A stretch of 64,000 nucleotides of DNA, from positions 1,474,001 through 1,538,000 of the forward strand of contig NZ_CP007511.1 of assembly GCF_000818015.1 (NCBI RefSeq). The letters are read 5' to 3'. The notes under the pieces are model-generated. The model saw only the letters and a program-made list of their open reading frames with translations. It ran no database searches and was not told the origin of the DNA. The stretch's first letter is position 1, and each line of letters begins with the position of its first letter. This document shows, piece by piece, positions 15,348 to 22,267 of the stretch. This DNA is from Stutzerimonas balearica DSM 6083. Lineage in GTDB: Bacteria; Pseudomonadota; Gammaproteobacteria; Pseudomonadales; Pseudomonadaceae. The position numbers were made by a program, and so were the translations under genes.

Positions 15348-16897
15348 CGATCCGCCGCCCGACGAATGCCGCGCCACAGCGCCACGACCAGCAGCGCGGC
15401 AGTCCCTGCCCAGGCCAGCGCCTGCTGGTTGTCCAGCCCTTCCTGCAACAGTTGCGGTGCGATGCCGGCGGCGATCAGGGCGGCCAGCAGGCTTAGCTCG
15501 CGGCGCGCGGCGACGGCTGGGCGCAGGGTGCAGACCAGTCCCGGCAGCAGCAGCGCGGTACTCGGGAAGCTCCGGTAGCGGGCGTCGAACACCAGCGCCA
15601 GCATGGTCACCGCGCCAGCGAAACCTGCGGCCAGAAGCAGCCAGCCGGCGCGTGCCTCGATCCAGGCGAAGGCATGCCCGCGCCAGCCCCGTCGGCTGCC
15701 GGCAGCGAGCGCGGCGTGCAGCAGCACCAGCAGATTCAGGACGATCAATGCGCCAGCCCAGGCCGCCTCGCCAAGCGTGCGGCTGGTTACCAGCGCCAGT
15801 TCGGCGAATGCCATCGTCAGGGAGGCGCCAAGTGCCGCGAGGATGGGCAGGCTGGCGGCTGCACGGCGGTCGCCCGGAATGCCGGCCGCCAGCAGGGCGA
15901 GCAACCAGAGCGCAGCCGCGCCGGCTAGCCACAGCGGCCAGTGCGGCAGGTTGCTGACCGGCCCGACGAGAATGTGCTTGTCCTGTCGGTCAGCGTCGTA
16001 GAGCCCCCAAAAGCCGCCGACGGCCCCTTCGCTGATGCGCTTCCATGGCTGGTCGAAGGCTTCGATCAGGTTGTATCGCCAGCCATTGGCTTCGGCCAGC
16101 TGCACGAAGCCGCGAACGAACAGCGCCTGGTTGATGCGGCTTGGCACGGCGGTCTCGCGCTGGCGACCTTCGCTCGGCCAGCCGGTCTCGCCGATGAGAA
16201 TATCCTTTGGTGCGAAGGCATTGCCGAACGTCCGGCGAACCTCGGCGACCTGTCGCAGTGCGTCGTCGATGCCGGTCGGTTCATCTTCCCAATAGGGCAG
16301 CAGGTGGATGGTCAGGAAATCCACCGCCGGCGCCACCTCAGGGTGACGCAGCCAGAACTCCCAGACGTCGGCGTAGGTGACCGGGACCGCAACGGCGGCC
16401 TTGACCTCTTCGATCAGCGCGATCAGCTGGCCGGCGGTGACTTCCTTGCGCAGCAGTGCCTCGTTGCCGACGATCACGGCATCCACCAGATCGGCGTTGG
16501 CCTGCGTGGTGCGTATCAGTTGCTCGATCTCGCGGCGCGTGGCCTGTGGGTCACGGCTCACCCAGGCGCCCAGCAGCAGCCGCAGCCCGTGCTTGCGAGC
16601 CAGTTCGGGCACTGCCTCGAGCCCCTCCATCGAATAGGTTCGCACGCAGCTGAAGCGTTCGGCGAGCAGCGCCAGATCGGCGTCGATGCGCTCCGGGCGC
16701 AGCCGCAAGGGCTGGTCGAAGGGGGACTGATCCTTATCGAACGGACTGTAGGACGCGCACTGCAGCTTGCCGGCCCGGGTCAGATCCGGCAGCGGTACGG
16801 CTCGGCCCTGCTGGTACCAGAACAGCGCCATGGCGGACAGCGCCAGGACACTGGCAAGCAACAACGGCAGGAGTGGGCGACGGGCGGAAGCGTGCAT
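15308..16897 (-). CDS. Membrane-anchored GH17 family beta-glucan enzyme
   Basis: A 529-residue protein with an N-terminal signal anchor (residues about 8-27). A periplasmic glycoside hydrolase family 17 domain (about 45-310) carries the acid/base Glu in VIVGNEALL and the nucleophile Glu in ILIGETGWPSEG, plus LLLGAWVS and AFDQPWKR. The C-terminal 200 residues form roughly six to eight transmembrane helices. GH17 enzymes cleave or transglycosylate beta-1,3-glucans. Bacterial membrane forms are annotated as beta-(1-6) or beta-(1-3) glucan synthases linked to periplasmic or cyclic glucans. No partner glycosyltransferase lies alongside. Its 3' end overlaps the small membrane-protein gene by 40 bp. 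Confidence 0.82.
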   Translation of the reverse strand: MHASARRPLLPLLLASVLALSAMALFWYQQGRAVPLPDLTRAGKLQCASYSPFDKDQSPFDQPLRLRPERIDADLALLAERFSCVRTYSMEGLEAVPELARKHGLRLLLGAWVSRDPQATRREIEQLIRTTQANADLVDAVIVGNEALLRKEVTAGQLIALIEEVKAAVAVPVTYADVWEFWLRHPEVAPAVDFLTIHLLPYWEDEPTGIDDALRQVAEVRRTFGNAFAPKDILIGETGWPSEGRQRETAVPSRINQALFVRGFVQLAEANGWRYNLIEAFDQPWKRISEGAVGGFWGLYDADRQDKHILVGPVSNLPHWPLWLAGAAALWLLALLAAGIPGDRRAAASLPILAALGASLTMAFAELALVTSRTLGEAAWAGALIVLNLLVLLHAALAAGSRRGWRGHAFAWIEARAGWLLLAAGFAGAVTMLALVFDARYRSFPSTALLLPGLVCTLRPAVAARRELSLLAALIAAGIAPQLLQEGLDNQQALAWAGTAALLVVALWRGIRRAADRHRAGAQQSSAAA

Positions 16898-16996
16898 TGC
16901 GAAGGCTCGTTGAGCGGGGCGCGCATCTTAGCCGAGCCTCAAACGGGCAGACAGGGGAGGGCGTTATCTCGATGGCGCCAGCGAGGCGCTTGAGTC

Positions 16997-17012
16997 CGTG
17001 ACCCATGTCACG
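16997..17012. promoter_or_regulatory. Palindrome CGTGAC-N4-GTCACG
   Basis: A perfect inverted repeat with 6-bp arms and a CCAT spacer. It shares the TGAC-N4-GTCA core with a second palindrome 105 bp downstream, so both are likely sites for one dimeric regulator. Confidence 0.5.
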
Positions 17013-17101
17013 CCGTGGTTATCGGGCCGCATCTGCCATGCCGGTGCCGATGTATGGCCCGCTTCGTCACTTTTTCATGCACAGGATTCATGTTCGTGCG
17101 C

Positions 17102-17117
17102 CATGACAAAAGTCATG
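17102..17117. promoter_or_regulatory. Palindrome CATGAC-N4-GTCATG
   Basis: A perfect inverted repeat with 6-bp arms and an AAAA spacer. It has the same TGAC-N4-GTCA core and spacing as the site at 16997-17012. The start-to-start distance is 105 bp, ten helical turns, which would suit DNA looping or cooperative binding. Confidence 0.5.
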
Positions 17118-17180
17118 CCTGCTGGCACGGAAGGCCCGCGCACCGCGGCTTACAAGATATTTCAGGATGTTGGAGCGGCT

Positions 17181-17198
17181 CTGAAACGGCCGTTTCAG
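17181..17198. promoter_or_regulatory. PsrA-like operator, 18-bp perfect palindrome
   Basis: The sequence CTGAAACGGCCGTTTCAG is a perfect palindrome and contains GAAAC-N4-GTTTC, which fits the published Pseudomonas PsrA consensus (G/C)AAAC-N2-4-GTTT(G/C). PsrA is a TetR-family regulator that responds to long-chain fatty acids and controls beta-oxidation genes and rpoS. Its presence ahead of acetate uptake genes would link fatty-acid and acetate use. Confidence 0.55.
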
Positions 17199-17211
17199 CG
17201 ATATGCAGCCA

Positions 17212-17221
17212 GACTAAAGTC
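17212..17221. promoter_or_regulatory. Short palindrome GACT-AA-AGTC
   Basis: A 10-bp inverted repeat with the core ACTAAAGT, about 80 bp before the yjcH start. Its position suits an activator site. In Pseudomonas, acetate genes are activated by the CrbS/CrbR (MxtR/ErdR) two-component system, but I cannot confirm that this is its motif. Confidence 0.3.
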
Positions 17222-17301
17222 GGGTGGAAATCGCCTTTGCCGACCGTAAATTAGCCGCCTGGTCGCCACCGGGCGGCCTGTGATCGTGTGGAGACAATCC
17301 A

Positions 17302-17616
17302 ATGAACAATGAAAATGTTTACCGGCAGATCCATGCCGACCCACGCTTCCAAGAGCTGGTTGCCAAGCGCGGCCGCTTCGCCTGGACGCTGGCCGTCATC
17401 ATGCTCGCGTCGTACTTCGCCTTCATCCTGGTGATCGCTTTCGATCCCAAGCTGCTCGGCTCCCCCCTGAGCGCCGGTTCCGTGACCACCTGGGGCATCC
17501 CGGCCGGTCTGGGGCTGATCTTCCTGTCATTCGCGCTCACCGGCGTCTACGTACAGCGCGCCAACGGTGAGTTCGACCGCATGACTCAGGAAATCCTGAA
17601 AGAGGCCCAGAAATAA
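17302..17616 (+). CDS. yjcH: DUF485 inner-membrane protein YjcH
   Basis: A 104-residue protein with two transmembrane helices (about 27-47, [18 protein letters not shown], and about 65-87, [21 protein letters not shown]). It matches the DUF485/YjcH family. The family is nearly always encoded just before ActP and probably supports the symporter, though its role is not settled. An initial [20 protein letters not shown] and a terminal [14 protein letters not shown] are typical. The TAA is one base before the actP ATG, so the pair is tightly coupled. A TGGAG ribosome site precedes the start. Confidence 0.93.
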   Translation: MNNENVYRQIHADPRFQELVAKRGRFAWTLAVIMLASYFAFILVIAFDPKLLGSPLSAGSVTTWGIPAGLGLIFLSFALTGVYVQRANGEFDRMTQEILKEAQK

Positions 17617-17617
17617 G

Positions 17618-19273
17618 ATGATTGCCCGTTTTCTGATCGCTGCCGCGCTGCTGGCAGCTTCTCCGGCGCTGTTTGCCGATGCCCTGACTGGCGACGTCCA
17701 GAAGCAGGCAACCAACTGGACCGCTATCAGCATGTTCGTGGTGTTCATCATCTTCACGATGGGCATCACCAAGTGGGCGGCCAAGCGCAACACCTCCACT
17801 TCCGATTACTACACCGCCGGCGGCAGCATCACCGGCTTCCAGAACGGCCTGGCGATCGCTGGCGACTTCATGTCGGCTGCATCCTTCCTCGGTATTTCCG
17901 CACTGGTGTTCACCAGCGGCTATGACGGCCTGATCTATTCGATCGGCTTCCTGGTCGGCTGGCCGGTGATCCTGTTCCTGATGGCCGAGCGCCTGCGCAA
18001 CCTGGGCAAGTTCACCTTCTCCGACGTCGCGTCCTATCGCCTCGGCCAGACGCCGATCCGCGTGCTCTCGGCGTTCGGTTCGCTGATCGTCGTGGCCTTC
18101 TATCTGATCGCCCAGATGGTGGGTGCCGGCAAGCTGATCCAGCTGCTGTTCGGCCTCGATTACCTGGTCGCCGTGGTGATGGTCGGCGTGCTGATGGTCA
18201 TGTACGTGATGTTCGGCGGCATGCTGGCGACCACCTGGGTACAGATCATCAAGGCCGTGCTGCTGCTCTCGGGCGCAACCTTCATGGCGGTGATGGTGAT
18301 GTACAACGTCGGCTTCGACTTCAGCCGTCTGTTTGCCGAGGCCGTCGCGCTGCACCCGAACAAGCAGGCGATCATGAGCCCCGGCGGTCTGGTTTCCGAC
18401 CCGATTTCGGCAATCTCCCTGGGCCTGGCGCTGATGTTCGGCACCGCTGGTCTGCCGCACATCCTGATGCGCTTCTTCACCGTGGGTGACGCCAAGGAAG
18501 CCCGCAAGAGCGTGTTCTACGCCACCGGCTTCATCGGCTACTTCTACATCCTGACCTTCATCATCGGCTTCGGCGCGATCCTGCTGGTGATGACCAATCC
18601 GGAGTTCAAGGACGCCACCGGCGCCATCGTCGGCGGCAGCAACATGGTCGCAATCCACCTGGCCAAGGCCGTGGGCGGCAACTTCTTCCTCGGCTTCATT
18701 TCCGCCGTGGCCTTTGCCACCATCCTGGCCGTGGTTGCCGGGCTGGCGCTGGCCGGCGCTTCGGCGGTCGCGCACGACCTCTATGCCTGCGTGATCAAGA
18801 AGGGCAAGGCGCGCGAGGAAGACGAGATGAAGGTCACCAAGCGCACCACCCTGGCGCTGGGTGTGGTCGCCATCCTGCTCGGCATCGCCTTCGAGAAGCA
18901 GAACATCGCCTTCATGGTGGGCCTGGCGTTCTCCGTGGCAGCCAGCTGCAACTTCCCGATTCTGTTCCTTTCCATGTACTGGAAGAACCTGACCACCCGC
19001 GGCGCCCTGCTCGGCGGCGCGATGGGTCTGATCACCGCGCTGCTGCTGACCATCCTCAGCCCGACCGTATGGGTCGACGTACTGCACTTCGAGCAGGCGA
19101 TCTTCCCGTACAAGTACCCGGCGCTGTTCGCGATGATCGCGTCGTTCGCGGGCCTGTGGTTCTTCTCGGTTACCGACAAGTCCAAGGCGGCAGAGGAAGA
19201 GCGTGCTCGCTTCTTCCCGCAGTTCGTGCGTTCGCAGACCGGTCTGGGCGCGACGGGTGCAGTTGCACACTGA
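17618..19273 (+). CDS. actP: Cation/acetate symporter ActP
   Basis: A 551-residue sodium:solute symporter family (SSS) protein of normal ActP length. A cleavable signal peptide (residues 1-22, ending in LFADA) precedes about 13 transmembrane helices. Conserved SSS blocks are visible: [38 protein letters not shown] and [25 protein letters not shown]. ActP imports acetate and other short-chain monocarboxylates at low external concentration. It forms an operon with yjcH; acs is not adjacent here. A strong terminator follows. Regulation probably occurs through the palindrome-rich region ahead of yjcH. Confidence 0.96.
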   Translation: MIARFLIAAALLAASPALFADALTGDVQKQATNWTAISMFVVFIIFTMGITKWAAKRNTSTSDYYTAGGSITGFQNGLAIAGDFMSAASFLGISALVFTSGYDGLIYSIGFLVGWPVILFLMAERLRNLGKFTFSDVASYRLGQTPIRVLSAFGSLIVVAFYLIAQMVGAGKLIQLLFGLDYLVAVVMVGVLMVMYVMFGGMLATTWVQIIKAVLLLSGATFMAVMVMYNVGFDFSRLFAEAVALHPNKQAIMSPGGLVSDPISAISLGLALMFGTAGLPHILMRFFTVGDAKEARKSVFYATGFIGYFYILTFIIGFGAILLVMTNPEFKDATGAIVGGSNMVAIHLAKAVGGNFFLGFISAVAFATILAVVAGLALAGASAVAHDLYACVIKKGKAREEDEMKVTKRTTLALGVVAILLGIAFEKQNIAFMVGLAFSVAASCNFPILFLSMYWKNLTTRGALLGGAMGLITALLLTILSPTVWVDVLHFEQAIFPYKYPALFAMIASFAGLWFFSVTDKSKAAEEERARFFPQFVRSQTGLGATGAVAH

Positions 19274-19286
19274 CCGCAGCGGTAAT

Positions 19287-19317
19287 GAAAAAGGCAGCCT
19301 TCGGGCTGCCTTTTTTC
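19287..19317 (+). terminator. Rho-independent terminator of yjcH-actP
   Basis: A GGCAGCC stem closed by a UUCG-type tetraloop and GGCTGCC is followed by six T residues and preceded by an A-run. It is a textbook intrinsic terminator 14 bp past the actP stop. Confidence 0.93.
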
Positions 19318-19443
19318 GTTCTGCGGCAGGGGTGACGGCACGGTTTGCCAGGGGCATTCATCGCCCTGATGGTCGACGGCCGCCCACTGCGCTTTCGCTA
19401 GACTCCGGCCCACCGCGAGCAAACAACAAGAAGGCAGCGAACG

Positions 19444-20250
19444 ATGCAGAACCGCATGATGATTACGGGCGCAGGCTCGGGACTGGGACGCGAGATCGCC
19501 CTGCGCTGGGCGCGTGAAGGCTGGCGCCTGGCACTCTCGGACGTCAACGAGGCAGGACTTGCCGAAACCCTGGCAATGGTGCGCGATGCCGGTGGGGACG
19601 GCTTTACCCAGCGCTGCGACGTGCGTGATTATAGCCAGCTCATCGCCCTGGCCCAGACCTGCGAGGAAAAGCTCGGCGGCATCGATGTAGTGGTCAACAA
19701 CGCCGGCGTTGCCTCGGGCGGGTTCTTCGAGGAGCTATCGCTCGAAGACTGGGAGTGGCAGATCGCGATCAACCTGATGGGCGTGGTCAAGGGTTGCAAG
19801 GCCTTTCTGCCGCTGCTGCAGCGCAGCAAGGGGCGCCTAATCAACATCGCTTCGATGGCCGCGCTGATGCAGGCTCCGGCGATGAGCAACTACAACGTCG
19901 CCAAGGCCGGTGTGGTCGCGCTCTCCGAAAGTCTGCTGGTCGAGCTGCGGCAGCAGGAGGTGGCGGTGCATGTGGTATGCCCGTCGTTCTTCCAGACCAA
20001 CCTGCTCGATTCGTTCCGCGGCCCGACGCCGAACATGAAGGAACAGGTGGCCAAGCTGCTGGCCGGCTCGCCGATCACCGCGGCCGACATCGCCGAGTAC
20101 ATCTACCAGGAGATCGCCAAGGGAACCTTCATGATTCTGCCGCACGAAGAAGGGCGCATGGCCTGGAAGCTCAAGCAGCAGAACCCGCAGGCCATCTACG
20201 AGGAAATGGCGCTGCTGGCCGAGAAGAAGCGCAGCAAGGGAAAAACCTGA
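19444..20250 (+). CDS. SDR family oxidoreductase
   Basis: A 268-residue classical short-chain dehydrogenase/reductase. The dinucleotide-binding TGAGSGLG is at residues 8-15, NNAG near 88-91, the catalytic Ser in LINIASMAALMQAP and the YxxxK pair in YNVAKAG. An Asp in ALSDVNEAG at the end of the second strand suggests NAD(H) preference (inference). The C-terminal third (GTFMILPHEEGRMAWKLKQ) resembles SDRs often labelled as generic oxidoreductases in Pseudomonas; the substrate is unknown. A GAAGG ribosome site precedes the ATG. It may be co-transcribed with the CynX-type transporter 79 bp downstream. Confidence 0.88.
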   Translation: MQNRMMITGAGSGLGREIALRWAREGWRLALSDVNEAGLAETLAMVRDAGGDGFTQRCDVRDYSQLIALAQTCEEKLGGIDVVVNNAGVASGGFFEELSLEDWEWQIAINLMGVVKGCKAFLPLLQRSKGRLINIASMAALMQAPAMSNYNVAKAGVVALSESLLVELRQQEVAVHVVCPSFFQTNLLDSFRGPTPNMKEQVAKLLAGSPITAADIAEYIYQEIAKGTFMILPHEEGRMAWKLKQQNPQAIYEEMALLAEKKRSKGKT

Positions 20251-20329
20251 TCGAGCGGTCGGGAATGCTTGCCGCTTGGCGCGCCCGGGGGTAGGGTTGC
20301 CTGCCCCGGCTTGAGCAGGCACGCAAATC

Positions 20330-21478
20330 GTGAGCAAACCTTCCCGCGCCGTGTTGATGCTGGCTCTGGTACTGGCCGCCATCAACCTTCGCCCTGGCAT
20401 CACTTCCTTCGCCCCACTGATCGAACGCATTGCCGCCGAGCTCGGGCTCGGTCGCGGCGTGGTCAGCCTGACGACCGCATTGCCGGTGCTGCTGATGGGC
20501 CTGCTGGCCCCGCTGGCGCCGCGTCTGGCGGTGCGCTGGGGGCTGGAACGGGCCATCGCCCTGTGCATGCTGCTCATCGCCGCCGCACTGACCCTGCGCC
20601 TCTTTGCCGAGCAACCGGTCGTGCTGATCGGCAGCGCGGCCGTCGTCGGTACCGGCATCGCCATCGCCGGTCCGCTGCTGTCGGGCTACATCAAGCGTCA
20701 CTTCCTCGAGCGGATCGGTCAGACGGCCGCCTGGTATTCGCTGAGCATGGCCATTGGCGGCACCCTCGGCGTGGTACTGACTGCGCCGGTCACTCAGCTG
20801 CTCGGCGAACGCTGGACGCTCGGGCTGGCCTTCTGGGCGCTGCCCGCGTTGCTGGCGCTGCTGCTCTGGATGCGCTTGCCCAGCCGCGCCGAGCCCGGCA
20901 CCGAGCAGCGCGCCGGGCTGCCCTGGCACGAGCCGCGTGCCTGGCTGGTGAGCGTCTACTTCGCGCTGCAGGCGGGGCTCTTCTATGCCTTGGCGACCTG
21001 GCTGGTGGCGCGTTATCACGAGGCCGGCTTCAGCCTGTTGCAAAGCAATGCCTTCTTCAGCGGCTTCATGCTGATCGGCCTGCCCAGCGCCTTCGCCATG
21101 CCCTGGCTGGCACAGCGCTTCGGGCGCCGGCATCTGCTGATGGCCGGGTGCGGCGTGCTGGCCACGGCCTGCCTGGCGGCAATCGCCTTGCGTCCCGGCT
21201 GGCAGCCGCTCCTGGTGTGCATGCTGCTCGGAGTGGCGCTCAACGGCACCTTCTCGCTGGCGCTGGTACTGCCAATGTACGAGGCCGGCTCGCCCCTGGC
21301 GGTCAGTCGGCTGACCGCGATGATGCTGTGCACCGGGTACAGCCTGGCCTGTCTGTCTCCGGTGCTCAGCGGCCTCGGTCGTGATCTGGCGGGAAATTAC
21401 CGCACCCCCTTTCTGGTGCTGGCGGCGATGGCCGCCTGCATGAGTGTGCTGGCGCTGCGCCTGCGTGCGCGGCACTAG
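20330..21478 (+). CDS. CynX/NimT family MFS transporter
   Basis: A 382-residue major facilitator with 12 predicted helices and a GTG start. The early motif LAAINLRPGITSFAPLIERI is the signature of the CynX/NimT (cyanate and nitroimidazole-type) branch, which has the short inter-helix loops of this subfamily. The substrate cannot be predicted; members export or import small anions or xenobiotics. The ribosome site is weak. The gene lies 79 bp after the SDR gene on the same strand. The last helix ends in an Arg-rich tail. Confidence 0.85.
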   Translation: MSKPSRAVLMLALVLAAINLRPGITSFAPLIERIAAELGLGRGVVSLTTALPVLLMGLLAPLAPRLAVRWGLERAIALCMLLIAAALTLRLFAEQPVVLIGSAAVVGTGIAIAGPLLSGYIKRHFLERIGQTAAWYSLSMAIGGTLGVVLTAPVTQLLGERWTLGLAFWALPALLALLLWMRLPSRAEPGTEQRAGLPWHEPRAWLVSVYFALQAGLFYALATWLVARYHEAGFSLLQSNAFFSGFMLIGLPSAFAMPWLAQRFGRRHLLMAGCGVLATACLAAIALRPGWQPLLVCMLLGVALNGTFSLALVLPMYEAGSPLAVSRLTAMMLCTGYSLACLSPVLSGLGRDLAGNYRTPFLVLAAMAACMSVLALRLRARH

Positions 21479-21590
21479 CGCGGGGCAGAGCTGTGGCCTG
21501 CTTCATATCCCGCCTCAGTCCGGATGACCGCCGCTTCGCGCTGTGCTAGAAAGCTGGCCGTTTCCGCCCAGGCCTGATCGGAGTTGTCGC

Positions 21591-22019
21591 TTGGAGTCCG
21601 AATCCATCGTATACGGCTGCATCCGCGATTGGCCGGCTGCCGACCCCGACGAGTGCCGCCGTCGCCGTGAGTGCAACCGAGCCGCGCTGGAGGCCCTGCC
21701 GCGCGGCGAAGCCTGGCCGTTTCTTGGCCGCGAGATGTTTTCCTTCTGCCGCCAGGCGGAGCAGGGCCTCTACCAGACGCAGATCATCCACTTCGGCGCC
21801 AGCTATCCGGCCATCGAATACGAGTGGTCGCTCTGGGTGGAGCGCTTCGAGCAACTGTTGCGCCGCCTGTACTGGAGCAGCGCCGTGGTGCACTTGGAAA
21901 CCGAGCTGAACGGCTCGCACACCTTTCGTTGGGAGACCGACAGCGGCTGCCACAGCCCGGAGCACAGCGAGATGCGCCTGCGCTGCGCCTGGGAGCGCGA
22001 GAGCGCCCTGCTGGGCTGA
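21591..22019 (+). CDS. Conserved-looking hypothetical protein, TTG start
   Basis: A 142-residue soluble protein of unknown function. The frame is open from 21543, but a GGAG 7 bases before the TTG at 21591 marks the likely start (MESESIVYGCIRDWPAADPD). It is rich in aromatic and charged residues (REMFSFCRQAEQGLYQTQII, EYEWSLWVERFEQLLRRLYW) and has no signal peptide or membrane helix. The charge pattern suggests a compact alpha/beta protein. It ends 6 bp from the convergent YheU-type gene. Confidence 0.55.
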   Translation: MESESIVYGCIRDWPAADPDECRRRRECNRAALEALPRGEAWPFLGREMFSFCRQAEQGLYQTQIIHFGASYPAIEYEWSLWVERFEQLLRRLYWSSAVVHLETELNGSHTFRWETDSGCHSPEHSEMRLRCAWERESALLG

Positions 22020-22025
22020 GCGCGC

Positions 22026-22256
22026 TCAGTCCTCCAGCCAGGCCTTGGGCACGTCGCGCTTGAGCGCCAGCTGACATTGCTGGCTGTCCGGGTCGAACAC
22101 GATTACCGCCTCGCCCTTGTCCAGCGCCCGGCGCACCCGGGCCACGCGCGTGTCCAGCGGCGTCTCGTCGCCGTTGTCGGTGCCCTCGCGGGTGACGAAA
22201 TCCTCGATCAGACGGGTCAGGGTGTCGGCTTCGAGCAGGTCATGGGGAATCAGCAT
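22026..22256 (-). CDS. YheU family protein (UPF0270)
   Basis: A 76-residue protein matching the small YheU family: MLIPHDLLEADTLTRLIEDF, then VTREGTDNGDETPLD and KGEAVIVFDPDSQQCQLAL align with the E. coli YheU pattern (MLIP..., LREGTDYG, GEAVLVW). The function is unknown. The ATG at 22256 gives the family's usual MLIP start. A GTG at 22271 overlaps the stop of the upstream hybrid kinase (GTGA) and would add five residues with translational coupling; this alternative is possible. It forms the tail of a two-gene unit with the kinase. Confidence 0.85.
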   Translation of the reverse strand: MLIPHDLLEADTLTRLIEDFVTREGTDNGDETPLDTRVARVRRALDKGEAVIVFDPDSQQCQLALKRDVPKAWLED

Positions 22257-22267
22257 CGGTCGTCGGG

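Larger units (their letters stand above)
16898..17301. other. 404-bp regulatory region upstream of yjcH-actP
   Basis: No convincing gene is present. It separates the divergent GH17 gene from yjcH and contains several perfect short palindromes (annotated separately) plus a strong ribosome site (TGGAGAC) just before the yjcH ATG. No clean sigma-54 or sigma-70 promoter could be assigned with confidence. Confidence 0.7.

Noticed and set aside
17122..17140. Possible sigma-54 promoter (TGGCACG) ahead of yjcH
   Set aside because: The -12 position lacks the required GC at the correct spacing (it reads CC).
17226..17243. Second sigma-54-like candidate (TGG...TTTGC) ahead of yjcH
   Set aside because: The GG-to-GC spacing is 11 bases rather than 10, which sigma-54 does not tolerate well.
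17537..19357. 606-residue minus-strand open frame opposite actP
   Set aside because: It is a composition shadow: His/Gln/Asp-rich translation with no domain, while actP on the plus strand is a clear full-length symporter.
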